Of a stretch of DNA of 58,148 nt, positions 34,189-45,163 are shown piece after piece; position 1 is the first letter of the stretch, and every line of letters starts with the position of its first letter. The position numbers and the translations under genes were made by a program. The stretch is from contig JAFSCJ010000002.1 in assembly GCA_017436845.1 (NCBI GenBank), positions 1 to 58,148 on the forward strand, written 5' to 3'. The notes under the pieces were generated by a model. That model searched no databases. It saw only the letters and a list, made by a program, of their open reading frames with translations, and was not told the DNA's origin. This DNA is from Muribaculaceae bacterium. GTDB taxonomy: Bacteria > Bacteroidota > Bacteroidia > Bacteroidales > Muribaculaceae.

Positions 34189-37100
34189 ATGAAAAAATTA
34201 TTAACAGCATTAGCTCTCGCATCTGTTACAATCAGTGCATCGGCAATCTCTCCTTTATGGCTTAGAGATGTAAAAATATCTCCTGATGGGCAACAGATAG
34301 TATTCACCTATAAAGGTGATATTTACAAAGTCGCTACAACCGGAGGAGAAGCAACTCGACTTACAACACAACCTTCCTATGAAGCTGTTCCCATTTGGTC
34401 GCCCGACGGAAAGAAAATAGCTTTTACATCTGACCGCAATGGTGGCTCTGACATTTACATCATGAATGCAAATGGCGGGCAAGCCACTCGCCTCACATTT
34501 CATTCTAATTCAGAAACTCCCGAAGCATTCTCGCCCGATGGAAAACATATCTATTTTTCTGCTAACATCCAAGACCCTTCATCAAGTGCCATGTTCCCAT
34601 CTGGACGCTTGACCGAATTATATAAAATCCCTGTAACAGGAGGACAATCCAAACAAATTATAGCTTCACCGGCTCAAATGATTAATTTTAATGCCGATGG
34701 AACATTTTTCCTCTACCAAGACCAAAAGGGAATGGAAGACGAATGGCGTAAACATCACACATCATCTATCACACGTGATATATGGAGTTGTGATTTAACT
34801 ACCGGAAAACACATTAATCTCACTAATCGTGCTGGAGAAGACCGCAACCCCGTATTATCTGCTGATGGCAACACTGTATATTTCCTTAGCGAACGAGATG
34901 GGAAAACTTTTAACGTTTACACATTCCCTCTAAACAATCCCAAAAATATTACTGCTGTAACTAATTTCAACACTCACCCTGTTCGCTTCCTTTCGCAAAG
35001 TAAAAATGGGATTCTTGCTTTTACCTATAATGGCGAAATATACACTAAAGCCCCTACAAGCAAACCGCAAAAAGTCATCATCAACATTACCCTTGATGAT
35101 GAAAATCTACTTGAAACCATCAAAGTTAATAGCGGGGCTAATGGAGCAACTGTTTCTCCCGATGGCAAGCAAGTGGCATTCATCAAACGTGGCGAAATAT
35201 TTGTTACATCAGTAGAATACACTACAACAAAACAAATCACTCACACAGCGGCTGCTGAACGTCAAATAACTTGGGCTCCCGACAATCGCACAATAGCCTA
35301 TACAAGTGAACGCGAAGGACATTGGAACATCTACAAAGCAACAATAGCTCGTGAAGAGGACCGCAATTTCCCTAATGCCACACTCATTGATGAAGAGCCT
35401 ATGTTCTCTCCCAAAGATAAAATTGAGCGCACATATCCTTCATTCTCTCCCGATGGAAACGAACTTGCATTTATACAAGACCGCAACAAATTAATGGTAA
35501 TGAACATCAAAACAAAAAAAGTGCGTCAAATAACCGATGGATCAACACATTCTCGTCGCAATGGAGGATTTACCTACTCTTGGTCACCCGACGGAAAATG
35601 GTTTGTCCTTTCAGTTGTAGACAACAAACATGACCCTTATAGCGACATCGCTATCGTAAGTGCCGATGGTGGAGAAATTATCAACCTCACTCAAAGCGGT
35701 TATTTTGATGAATCTCCTCGCTGGGTAATGGACGGCAATGCAATCATCTTCCTCTCTGAACGCTATGGTATGCGCAACCACGCATCGTGGGGGTCTGAAT
35801 ATGACGTGATGATGATATTCCTCAACCAAGATGCCTATGACAAATACCGATTGAGCGAAGAGGACTATGCTCTATATAAAGAAATAGAAAAAGAACAAAA
35901 GAAATCGGAAAAGAAAGACGCTGATAAAAAAGAAGACAAAGACAAAAAAAGCGATGACAAAAAAGCAAAAGTTGATGACACCAAGAAAATTAACGTTGAA
36001 CTTGATGGTATTCGCGATCGTATAGTGCGTCTAACCCCCTATTCTTCTGACATATGCGATGCTATCGTAACCAAAGATGGAGAAAATCTTTATTATCTAT
36101 CTTCAGCGGGAAAAAGTTATGACCTTTGGAAAATAAGCCTTCGCAAACCCGGGGCAAAACTATCAAGCAAACTTGACGCCGGCTACACATCATTGCAAAT
36201 GGACGCTGATGGTAAAAACATGTTCCTTTTAAGCGGAAAATCCATGAAGAAAATGGATGCCAAGAGCGAAAAGATGACACCCATCACCTACTCTGCTACA
36301 ATGAAGCTTGATGCCGCTGCTGAACGAGAATATATGTTTAACTATGTATATACCCAAGAAAAAGAAATGTTCTATAAAAAAGATATGCATGGTGTTAATT
36401 GGGATAAAATGACTGCTGACTACCGCCGTTTTCTTCCTTACATCAACAATAACTATGACTTTGCTGAACTGCTAAGTGAATGGCTTGGCGAATTGAATGT
36501 ATCACACACCGGAGGGCGTTACTCTGCGCCGTCGGCAAATGAAGCTACATCAAGTTTTGGGTTGCTCTATGACTTGAAATTTACAGGCAAAGGGTTAAAA
36601 ATTGATGAGATACTTGAAGATGGGCCTTTTGATCGTGCTACATCTAAAGTAAAACCGGGATGCATTATTGAAAAAATTAATGGACAAGAAATTACACCTG
36701 AACAAGATTATGCACAACTCCTCAATGGATTGACTCGCAAAAAAACTCTCATTGGAATCTTCAACCCCACAACAAATGAGCGATGGGATGAAGTCATCCT
36801 ACCCATCACAACATCAGCGACCAATCGTCTGTTATACAATCGTTACGTTAAACAACGTGCCACAGATGTTGAACGTTGGTCAAACGGACGACTCGGATAT
36901 GTTCACATCCAATCTATGGGGGACGACAGTTTCCGCAAAGTTTATTCTGACATTCTTGGCAAATACAACCATTGCGAAGGCATCGTAATAGACACTCGTT
37001 GGAACGGAGGTGGACGCCTTCACGAAGATATTGAAATTCTATTCAGTGGACAAAAATATTTCACTCAGACAGTGCGTGGCGTAGAAGCATGCGACATGCC

Positions 37101-37446
37101 AAGCCGCCGTTGGAACAAACCAAGTATTATGGTTCAATGTGAAGCCAACTATAGTAATGCACATGGGACACCTTGGGTTTATAAACATCAAGGCATCGGC
37201 AAACTTGTTGGCGCACCTGTCCCCGGCACAATGACAAGTGTCAACTGGGTTACCTTGCAAGACCCAACACTTGTGTTTGGTATTCCTGTTGTCGGCTACA
37301 AACTTCCCGATGGCAGTTATCTTGAAAATGCTCAACTTGAGCCTGACATCCATGTCCTCAATGCGCCCGAAACTGTTGTAAATGGAGAAGATACACAATT
37401 GCGCACTGCGGTTGAAACCCTTCTTCGCGACATAGACAAAAAATAA
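34189..37446 (+). CDS. Tricorn-type S41 peptidase
   Basis: A 1085-residue protein with a cleavable signal peptide (about 19 residues, ASA|IS), so it acts in the periplasm or outside. Residues 20-540 are PD40/propeller blades (ISPDGQQIVFTYKGDIY, WSPDGKKIAFTSDRNGGSDIY). A highly charged Lys/Asp/Glu linker at about 565-605 precedes a second propeller (610-720). The catalytic core has His near 773 in LNVSHTGG, a PDZ-like stretch at 785-860, and the S41 nucleophile Ser near 989 in NYSNAHGTP, with WNGGGRLHED upstream. Tricorn homologues trim peptides from larger proteases. It lies between the GLUG pair and groESL, with its own promoter. Confidence 0.92.
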   Translation: MKKLLTALALASVTISASAISPLWLRDVKISPDGQQIVFTYKGDIYKVATTGGEATRLTTQPSYEAVPIWSPDGKKIAFTSDRNGGSDIYIMNANGGQATRLTFHSNSETPEAFSPDGKHIYFSANIQDPSSSAMFPSGRLTELYKIPVTGGQSKQIIASPAQMINFNADGTFFLYQDQKGMEDEWRKHHTSSITRDIWSCDLTTGKHINLTNRAGEDRNPVLSADGNTVYFLSERDGKTFNVYTFPLNNPKNITAVTNFNTHPVRFLSQSKNGILAFTYNGEIYTKAPTSKPQKVIINITLDDENLLETIKVNSGANGATVSPDGKQVAFIKRGEIFVTSVEYTTTKQITHTAAAERQITWAPDNRTIAYTSEREGHWNIYKATIAREEDRNFPNATLIDEEPMFSPKDKIERTYPSFSPDGNELAFIQDRNKLMVMNIKTKKVRQITDGSTHSRRNGGFTYSWSPDGKWFVLSVVDNKHDPYSDIAIVSADGGEIINLTQSGYFDESPRWVMDGNAIIFLSERYGMRNHASWGSEYDVMMIFLNQDAYDKYRLSEEDYALYKEIEKEQKKSEKKDADKKEDKDKKSDDKKAKVDDTKKINVELDGIRDRIVRLTPYSSDICDAIVTKDGENLYYLSSAGKSYDLWKISLRKPGAKLSSKLDAGYTSLQMDADGKNMFLLSGKSMKKMDAKSEKMTPITYSATMKLDAAAEREYMFNYVYTQEKEMFYKKDMHGVNWDKMTADYRRFLPYINNNYDFAELLSEWLGELNVSHTGGRYSAPSANEATSSFGLLYDLKFTGKGLKIDEILEDGPFDRATSKVKPGCIIEKINGQEITPEQDYAQLLNGLTRKKTLIGIFNPTTNERWDEVILPITTSATNRLLYNRYVKQRATDVERWSNGRLGYVHIQSMGDDSFRKVYSDILGKYNHCEGIVIDTRWNGGGRLHEDIEILFSGQKYFTQTVRGVEACDMPSRRWNKPSIMVQCEANYSNAHGTPWVYKHQGIGKLVGAPVPGTMTSVNWVTLQDPTLVFGIPVVGYKLPDGSYLENAQLEPDIHVLNAPETVVNGEDTQLRTAVETLLRDIDKK

Positions 37447-37467
37447 TTTTGCCATGAGAAATCAAGT

Positions 37468-37484
37468 TTGGCACGGAATGTGCT
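37468..37484 (+). promoter_or_regulatory. Sigma-54-type promoter of groES-groEL
   Basis: TTGGCACGGAATGTGCT has GG at 37470-37471 and GC at 37482-37483 with exactly ten bases between, and TGGCACG at the -24 position. The -12 block is GTGC where the consensus is TTGC. It sits 22 bp after the stop codon of the protease gene, and would start transcription near 37495, 48 bases before groES. I found no good TAnnTTTG in the same spacer. Confidence 0.65.
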
Positions 37485-37542
37485 AATATGATTTTCAGCA
37501 AAGAAATAAAACTATAAACAAAACCATAAATCATTTTAAGTT

Positions 37543-37818
37543 ATGAATATTAAACCATTGGCCGATAGAGTGTTGATCAACCCCACTCCAGCCGAAGAAG
37601 TAACAGTGGCAGGAATCATAATCCCTGACTCTGCAAAGGAAAAACCCCTTAAAGGAACTGTTCTTGCTGCCGGTTGTGGCACAAAAGATGAAGAAATGGT
37701 TGTAAAAGAAGGAGATACAGTACTTTATGGCAAATATGCCGGTACTGAAATCGAATTTGAAGGCAACAAATATCTCATCATGCGTCAAAGTGACATTTTG
37801 GCAATCATCAATGAATAA
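37543..37818 (+). CDS. groES: Co-chaperonin GroES
   Basis: A 91-residue lid protein of the chaperonin. Motifs: the N-terminal KPLADRVLI, the mobile loop around [16 protein letters not shown], and C-terminal [13 protein letters not shown]. The usual length. groEL follows after 20 bp, the canonical bicistronic arrangement. Confidence 0.97.
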   Translation: MNIKPLADRVLINPTPAEEVTVAGIIIPDSAKEKPLKGTVLAAGCGTKDEEMVVKEGDTVLYGKYAGTEIEFEGNKYLIMRQSDILAIINE

Positions 37819-37826
37819 TGTTTTAA

Positions 37827-39476
<1,650 letters not shown>

Positions 39477-39498
39477 TCCACTACTATAATACCCCATT

Positions 39499-39536
39499 AA
39501 AAACTCCTTTACTCAAGACTGAGTAAGGGAGTTTTT
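39499..39536 (+). terminator. Terminator of groES-groEL
   Basis: A 16-bp stem: AAAAACTCCTTTACTC (39499-39514) pairs with GAGTAAGGGAGTTTTT (39521-39536), with one G-T wobble and a six-base loop. It ends in T5. Confidence 0.9.
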
Positions 39537-39591
39537 ACGTTCATGAGCATTTCATAGATATATTTATGAATTTAATATATTTTAACCGAAT

Positions 39592-39599
39592 GGGGGGGG
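39592..39599 (+). repeat. G8 homopolymer upstream of the fimbria-like operon
   Basis: Eight consecutive G in an otherwise AT-rich spacer, ending 30 bp before the -7 element at 39630. Such tracts are prone to slipped-strand length change. Confidence 0.7.
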
Positions 39600-39629
39600 T
39601 AAATTACTCCTATTCATAAATTTATTTTA

Positions 39630-39637
39630 TACCTTTG
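39630..39637 (+). promoter_or_regulatory. -7 element of the fimbria-like operon
   Basis: TACCTTTG matches TAnnTTTG, 46 bp before the first start codon. The usual -33 position (about 39607-39610) carries no TTG; the G8 tract lies just upstream of it. Confidence 0.5.
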
Positions 39638-39683
39638 TCTCGTTTTTCAAACACACGAGAAAACGCATGTTGATATAGAAATA

Positions 39684-41021
39684 ATGAAATACACTATTCT
39701 CTCATTTCTTATTTTCATAACTCATTTGATAACATCTGCCAACAATTACTCTGTTACAAATGATTCTATTGTACCACCAGAAGTTTACGAGTGGTACCCT
39801 ACACATGTTACATTTCTCCCAAAATCTCACATAGACTCGGTTTTGCAATATGCATCGACCGATATCGTTCCTGTAAAATTTGAATTATATAAATCCAACA
39901 TTTCGGCATCGGCAGAACTTGACAGCATCACCTCACTCATCGATCGAGTAAACAATGATGAACGCGTGAAGCTTGCCTATGTGTGGGTAGGAGGAAGTGC
40001 ATCACCCGACGGCAGATTGAGTTTGAACACTCAACTTGCACAACGTCGTGGTCAAGCGTTGACCGACTATATCAGAGCAAATACAAATATCTCTGCCTCT
40101 CAATTGCGTTTTGACAACCTTGGCGAAGATTGGTACACCATTACTGACGCAATAAAAAATTCGAGTTCGGAATACAAAAACGCGGTTTTAGAGATTATCG
40201 CGTCAGAGAGTGATTTTGATGTTCGTGAACAAAAGCTCAAACGATTAGACAACGGAAAACCTTGGGCTTGGATGAAACAAGAAATTCTTCCACGTTTCCG
40301 CAATGCTCGCATGGTTATTGTTTGTAGTGCCGAAGATATTAAAGTTGACCCAATTGAAAAAATTGAGCCACAACAACCTCAACAACCTGCGCAGGACACT
40401 ATTCCTGATGTAGCTCCGACTATAGTAGAACTCCCGACTCAGCCTGTTGATACCATTATTCCGGAACCGGAACAGGTTAAAACTTGGTTTATCGCAGCCA
40501 AAACAAATCTATTGTGGCTTGCAGGAACAATAGCAAACATCGGTGTAGAAGTTCAATTTGCCGAAAAATGGTCTATCGACATTCCCGTATATTATTCTCC
40601 ATATAATCTTTCAAGTAATCGCAAAATCAGAGTACTTGCCACTCAACCCGAAGTGCGTTATTGGCTCTCAAAGCAAGCCGGAGCATGTCATTTCGTCGGA
40701 TTACATGGGCACCTGATGGGATTTAACGTTGCCATCAACGACCATGGTCGCTATCAAGATGCCGAAAGCCCATTGTGGGGATTCGGTCTCGGATATGGCT
40801 ATGCCGTGAATTGGGGTAAAGAAAAGAATTGGGGTATGGAATTCAACCTCGGACTTGGATTTGCCAACTACAAATATGACAAATTCTACAATCTTCCCAA
40901 CGGGCAAAAATGCGGAGAAGGAGAAGATTGGTATTACGGACTCACCCGCGCCGGTATTACTCTCACCTACAAATGGTGGATACCTCGTCGTGCTAAAATC
41001 GTAAAAGGAATTACTGATTAA
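39684..41021 (+). CDS. DUF3575-type outer-membrane protein with OmpA-like N-terminus
   Basis: A 445-residue protein with a signal peptide (cleavage near residue 18). Residues 70-200 resemble an OmpA-type domain (VGGSASPDGRLSLNTQLAQRRGQALTDYI). A Pro/Gln/Asp-rich linker at about 225-265 leads to a C-terminal half rich in aromatic beta strands (KTNLLWLAGTIANIGVEVQFAEKWSIDIPVYYSPY, ending in a Trp-Trp strand), matching DUF3575. It probably forms an outer-membrane barrel. Such genes often precede Mfa2-like genes in Bacteroidales, as here; the next gene starts on its stop codon (TAATG). Confidence 0.85.
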   Translation: MKYTILSFLIFITHLITSANNYSVTNDSIVPPEVYEWYPTHVTFLPKSHIDSVLQYASTDIVPVKFELYKSNISASAELDSITSLIDRVNNDERVKLAYVWVGGSASPDGRLSLNTQLAQRRGQALTDYIRANTNISASQLRFDNLGEDWYTITDAIKNSSSEYKNAVLEIIASESDFDVREQKLKRLDNGKPWAWMKQEILPRFRNARMVIVCSAEDIKVDPIEKIEPQQPQQPAQDTIPDVAPTIVELPTQPVDTIIPEPEQVKTWFIAAKTNLLWLAGTIANIGVEVQFAEKWSIDIPVYYSPYNLSSNRKIRVLATQPEVRYWLSKQAGACHFVGLHGHLMGFNVAINDHGRYQDAESPLWGFGLGYGYAVNWGKEKNWGMEFNLGLGFANYKYDKFYNLPNGQKCGEGEDWYYGLTRAGITLTYKWWIPRRAKIVKGITD

Positions 41022-42139
41022 TGAAACGATTACTTATCTACATATTACCCATTCTTGTCTTTGCATTGACCGGTTGCCACAGCACCATCCATGAACACCC
41101 TGATGCCGGAGATGCATTGGTTACGCTCACCATGAAAGTAAAAACAGCTGGTCCTGAAATATACTCTGTCATTGAATACACCAATACTTCTCGTATTATT
41201 TATAATGCTAAAGATTATAGATTTCCTAATTCTCGTTCCGACATCAGCGAAACTTTATCGCACCATCTTTCAAAGACGGCTGTTGATACAGAGCATTGGG
41301 ACATGCGTCTTGTTTGGGAACTCTATGATGGCTCGCGCGAAGACATTCGTAATGGTAATGCCGTTTTAATGCAACGCGACACCGCCATTATAGATTTCAG
41401 CAAAGAAATGCCCTGTCACACCATACAATTCAAAGCCCCTTCGGGACGATACACGTTGCTTGCGTGGAGTGATTTCACACCCAAAGGCACGATAGACGAT
41501 TACTACTACGACACACATGATTTAAACGTGTTGCACAGCGAGCTTGACTTGCGACGCACATGTGAAAACAATGACCAGCGTGATTGTTTCTCACAAGCCT
41601 ACGACTTTGAGATTTCACGCGTCGACTTCTATGGACAAGAACGATACTACGAAACTACTCTCATTCGTCCGCAAGGTCGTTATGTGATATTGGCTACCGA
41701 CTATGACTCCTATTTGAATTTGTCAAGTACTCCTGTTGAGCAAAATAATGTTTCTATAATATACCCTTCTTTCATTAATGTGGATTACTCGGTGCTTGAA
41801 GAGAAACCTCGCGATGGAGTTACCGGAATGAGCTACTCAATGAATCCTCGTGTATATGAATTTGAGGAGCAAACAACTGTGTGTGTCGCTGATGACTACT
41901 CATTTGTCAATGGCGATGTATCATACGTTCATGTCAATATGGCTGTACACAATCCTCAAGGCGTTCAACTTTCAACAAATAAAAATATAGAAATACCTCT
42001 TTACGCCGACTATCTAACGGTTATTGTAGGTAAATTCCTTGCCACATCTAAAGGCTCGGGAGGTATTAAAATTGACGATGGTTTTGAGGATGAATTTATT
42101 ATACCATACTCTCACATGACAACGACAAACGGGAAGTGA
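41021..42139 (+). CDS. FimB/Mfa2-family fimbrial anchor lipoprotein
   Basis: A 372-residue lipoprotein with lipobox LTGC (Cys19). It has a run of beta strands with a conserved-looking MRLVWELYDG and YTLLAWSDF pair, patterns I associate with the Mfa2/FimB fimbrial anchor family. Members cap or anchor type-V fimbriae to the outer membrane. Assignment rests on lipoprotein signal, beta-sandwich-like pattern and position between the DUF3575 and fimbrillin-like genes, so it is moderately firm. Confidence 0.75.
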   Translation: MKRLLIYILPILVFALTGCHSTIHEHPDAGDALVTLTMKVKTAGPEIYSVIEYTNTSRIIYNAKDYRFPNSRSDISETLSHHLSKTAVDTEHWDMRLVWELYDGSREDIRNGNAVLMQRDTAIIDFSKEMPCHTIQFKAPSGRYTLLAWSDFTPKGTIDDYYYDTHDLNVLHSELDLRRTCENNDQRDCFSQAYDFEISRVDFYGQERYYETTLIRPQGRYVILATDYDSYLNLSSTPVEQNNVSIIYPSFINVDYSVLEEKPRDGVTGMSYSMNPRVYEFEEQTTVCVADDYSFVNGDVSYVHVNMAVHNPQGVQLSTNKNIEIPLYADYLTVIVGKFLATSKGSGGIKIDDGFEDEFIIPYSHMTTTNGK

Positions 42140-42195
42140 AAAGGAGAAAGGAGAAATGAAAGAGGAAGGAGGAGAGAGAAAAAGAGAAAGGAAAA
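42138..42195 (+). repeat. Purine-only tract before the fimbrillin-like gene
   Basis: Nineteen purines (42138-42156), one T, then 38 uninterrupted purines (42158-42195), made of GAA, GGA and GAGA blocks. It starts at the stop codon of the Mfa2-like gene and ends 66 bp before the next ATG. Several GGAG/GGAGG cores lie within it but are too far upstream for the chosen start. Confidence 0.75.
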
Positions 42196-42261
42196 TTGAA
42201 GATAAAAATTAACAAAAACAATATACAATTAATTAATCAACTAACATTAAATTCTTTAACT

Positions 42262-44487
42262 ATGAAGAAGGTTTATTCATTCCTCGCTGCAGGTCTTTTG
42301 TTGACCGCTTGTAGCAGCGAAAAGTTCGACGGACCTGCAACAGGTAGCGAACAAGAAGTTGCAATCTCTGTTCAACTTCCTGAAACTATCAACAAACGTG
42401 CTGCCGGAACAAACTCTGCTCTTGGCGGTGCTTCTAACTGCACAGGTGAAGTAACTTTCACTGCCGCTCTTTACTACAATGGTACTGAAATCTGGCGTGA
42501 TAACAAAGCCGCAGCTATTCCTAATGCTAACGCTGCTGTTACTTTCAAACCTACTCTTGTTATTGGTGAAAACTATCAACTTGTAGCTTATGCTCAAATG
42601 GATGGTGTTATCAATGACCTAACAGCTCAAACTGAAGCAAATGCTATCAACGACGAAACTGTTGATGCTTACTATGTTTCTACTACTCTTAAGGCTGAGC
42701 CTACAATGTCAGCTACTTTGAAACGTGCTACTGCTAAACTTCGTATCATCGCTGAGGACTTTGCCGCTGCTGAAAAACAATTAAACAAAAAAGTTGCTAA
42801 AGTAGCTGTTACTTATCGTCAAGCTCAAGCTACTGAACTTAACCCTACTACAGGTGTTTGGGCTGCTGGTACAGAAAAAGCATTTGGTCCTGCTGAACTT
42901 GTTGCTTATTCTAACGAAGCTGACGCTAAAACTATCCTTGTTGACTATATCCCTGCTACTGCTGAAGGTGAAGTTATCAACATTGAAAGCGTAGTTGTTA
43001 CTTTTGATGACAACACAACTTATACTAAAGACCTTTCTAAACTTGACGTTCCTGTTAAACGCAATTGGTTGACTACCCTTACAGGTAACTTCTTCATGGC
43101 TGAAACAGAACTTAAAGTTGAAATCGATGATGCTTTCGAAGGTGAAAACGAAAAGAATTATGGTATCCTCACTGCATTTGAATTTGGTGGTGAATACACT
43201 CTCGAAGGCGATGTTGAAATCGATGGTACATTGACTCTTGCTGAAGGCAAATCTCTTGTTATTGACCTTAATGGCAAAACTATTACTAATGCTGTAGAGA
43301 ATGCAACTACTGATGTTATTGTTGTTGAAGAAGGCGCTACACTCACTATCAACGGAGATGGTAACATTACAGCGGTAAGCGGTAACGATGGCTACGCAAT
43401 CATTTCTAACGGTACTGTCATTATCAATGGTGGTAATTACACATCTGGAAAAGATGAAAATAATGAATTCAATGCTGTTATCTACGCTCGTGGAAATGGT
43501 AAGGTATATGTAAATGGTGGTACTTTCCAAAACGAGGGCGGTGCCGGTTCTTTTATCCTTAACAAAAAAGACGCTGACCGTGCAACTACTGAAATCGTTG
43601 TTAAAGGTGGATCTTTCGCTAATTTCAATCCAGCGAACAACGCAGCAGAAGGCCCTAATACTAACTTCGTCGCTCCCGGATACGTTGTAGAACAAAATGG
43701 TGACATTTACACCGTTTCTGCTCCTAAAGTAACTGACGCAACTCAATTAGCTTCTATTTTGACTGCTGACATTGAAGATATTTCAGTTATTTTGTCTGCT
43801 GACATTGACCTACCTATTACTTCGCTTGGATCTATTACTGCCGGTAGCGGTGAGTATAAGTTAGGTGGAGAAAACACTAAAAACATAACAATTGACTTGA
43901 ATGGTAATAAACTCAATATCACTACTACATATTGGTCGGCTATTGGAGCTAAGAATGCCGATGCTACTATTACTATCAAGAATGGGACTATGACAAGCAC
44001 AGGTAACAGCGCTGGAACTTGGAACGCTTGGAACGTTCGTTTCAGCAACTGTAACTATGTTATTGAGGATGTAATCTTCGAGAAAGAAGTTGCTTTAGAT
44101 AATGTAGGCAAATCTTCAGTTTTGAACAATGTTACAATTAAAGGTACTGGCGACAAATATGCTATTTGGATCACAGCAGAAGGTCAAACCGTAACAATTG
44201 ACAAATTGAATGTTGTATCGGCTGGTCGTGCCATCAAGATTGATGAACAATATGTAACTTCTCCTGCATTGGTTACTTTGAACATCAGCAATTCATCATT
44301 TGAATCAGCTAAAAAAGCAGCTGTTTTGGTTAAATCTGTAGCCGGTGCAGTTATCAATTGGGGCGAAGGCAATGACATCTCTAAAGTTGCTGCCGATGCA
44401 GTTAACCCTGTTTGGGTAGATGCTGATGCTGCAGCTTATGCAAGCTTGGTTAAAGTAAATGGAGCAACAGTAATAGTTGAGCCATAA
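42262..44487 (+). CDS. Fimbrillin-like lipoprotein with C-terminal right-handed beta-helix
   Basis: A 741-residue lipoprotein with lipobox LTAC (Cys17) followed by Ser-Ser-Glu-Lys. The start at 42262 gives MKKVYSFLAAGLLL; the frame is open earlier but without a signal. Residues 25-290 resemble the fimbrillin-like DUF6562 group (TVDAYYVSTTLKAEPTMSATLKRATAKLRII, then VKRNWLTTLTGNFF). Residues 300-741 are short repeated strands with Asn/Gly turns (LTLAEGKSLVIDLNGKTI, ATLTINGDGNI, GTVIINGGNYTS), typical of a parallel beta-helix. NNT-ending codons are very frequent, as in groEL, so expression may be high. Terminator follows at 44557. Confidence 0.8.
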   Translation: MKKVYSFLAAGLLLTACSSEKFDGPATGSEQEVAISVQLPETINKRAAGTNSALGGASNCTGEVTFTAALYYNGTEIWRDNKAAAIPNANAAVTFKPTLVIGENYQLVAYAQMDGVINDLTAQTEANAINDETVDAYYVSTTLKAEPTMSATLKRATAKLRIIAEDFAAAEKQLNKKVAKVAVTYRQAQATELNPTTGVWAAGTEKAFGPAELVAYSNEADAKTILVDYIPATAEGEVINIESVVVTFDDNTTYTKDLSKLDVPVKRNWLTTLTGNFFMAETELKVEIDDAFEGENEKNYGILTAFEFGGEYTLEGDVEIDGTLTLAEGKSLVIDLNGKTITNAVENATTDVIVVEEGATLTINGDGNITAVSGNDGYAIISNGTVIINGGNYTSGKDENNEFNAVIYARGNGKVYVNGGTFQNEGGAGSFILNKKDADRATTEIVVKGGSFANFNPANNAAEGPNTNFVAPGYVVEQNGDIYTVSAPKVTDATQLASILTADIEDISVILSADIDLPITSLGSITAGSGEYKLGGENTKNITIDLNGNKLNITTTYWSAIGAKNADATITIKNGTMTSTGNSAGTWNAWNVRFSNCNYVIEDVIFEKEVALDNVGKSSVLNNVTIKGTGDKYAIWITAEGQTVTIDKLNVVSAGRAIKIDEQYVTSPALVTLNISNSSFESAKKAAVLVKSVAGAVINWGEGNDISKVAADAVNPVWVDADAAAYASLVKVNGATVIVEP

Positions 44488-44556
44488 TCTGCGAAATTAT
44501 GCTGTTACTACATTTAATCACGTAATAACAGACTATAAAATTCACCAGATAATAAT

Positions 44557-44588
44557 AAAAAGCGAGCGGAAAATTCTGCTCGCTTTTT
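44557..44588. terminator. Bidirectional terminator between fimbrial and oxidoreductase operons
   Basis: AAAAAGCGAGC (44557-44567) pairs perfectly with GCTCGCTTTTT (44578-44588) across ten bases. A- and T-runs on both sides suit the convergent operons that end at 44487 (plus) and 44627 (minus). Confidence 0.9.
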
Positions 44589-44626
44589 GTATATATTAGC
44601 ATTACGCTATTTTGTAAAAATGGGCT

Positions 44627-45163
44627 TTATTTTACTAATGCCATGCCTCGAGTGATTGCGGCTTCATTCATTGGGATTAGGTGGTGGTGACGTTCTGGCA
44701 AAGTCTTTTTCAATCCTTTTATAACGCTCTCCATCGGTACCAATGGTTTGACTTTGAGCAATGCCCCAAGAACAATCATATTATAGGTTTTTGCACTTTC
44801 CATATCAAATGTTACCTCCATTGCATCGATACTGATTACATTGATATCAGTGCGGGTTGGAGCATGATGAATTCCATATGGGTCATAAATCAATGTGCCT
44901 CCGGGTTTAACCTTTGACTCAAACTTATCCAAACTTTGCTGATTGAGAATCACAGCTGTGTCAAATGCATCAAGGATAGGTGAGCTGATGGGGGCATCAC
45001 TCAAAATAACAGTAACATTTGCTGTACCACCTCGCTGTTCAGGACCATAAGAAGGCATCCATGTAACCTCAAGGTTGTCCATTAGTGCAGCATAGGCAAG
45101 AATTTTACCCATTGAAAGCACTCCTTGTCCGCCAAAACCGGCTATTATTATTTCTTCTTTCAT
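44627..45163 (-). CDS. 2-oxoacid:ferredoxin oxidoreductase, gamma subunit
   Basis: A 178-residue subunit with the family N-terminus IIIAGFGGQGVLSMGKILAYAA and the SYGPEQRGGTANVTVILSD segment. It is the gamma part of CoA-dependent oxidative decarboxylases that reduce ferredoxin. It starts on the last base of the beta-subunit gene (shared base 45163). The four-gene order here, delta-alpha-beta-gamma on the minus strand, is usual for 2-oxoisovalerate or 2-oxoglutarate enzymes; sequence alone does not settle the substrate. Confidence 0.92.
   Translation of the reverse strand: MKEEIIIAGFGGQGVLSMGKILAYAALMDNLEVTWMPSYGPEQRGGTANVTVILSDAPISSPILDAFDTAVILNQQSLDKFESKVKPGGTLIYDPYGIHHAPTRTDINVISIDAMEVTFDMESAKTYNMIVLGALLKVKPLVPMESVIKGLKKTLPERHHHLIPMNEAAITRGMALVK

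Noticed and set aside
37447..37542. CIRCE element upstream of groES
   Set aside because: No TTAGCACTC-N9-GAGTGCTAA or close variant is present.
42781..43746. Long minus-strand open frame (321 residues) opposite the fimbrillin-like gene
   Set aside because: The product is Ser/Phe/Asn-rich without motifs or a signal, and it exists because the sense gene uses few codons that create antisense stops. The sense frame has a signal peptide and repeats.
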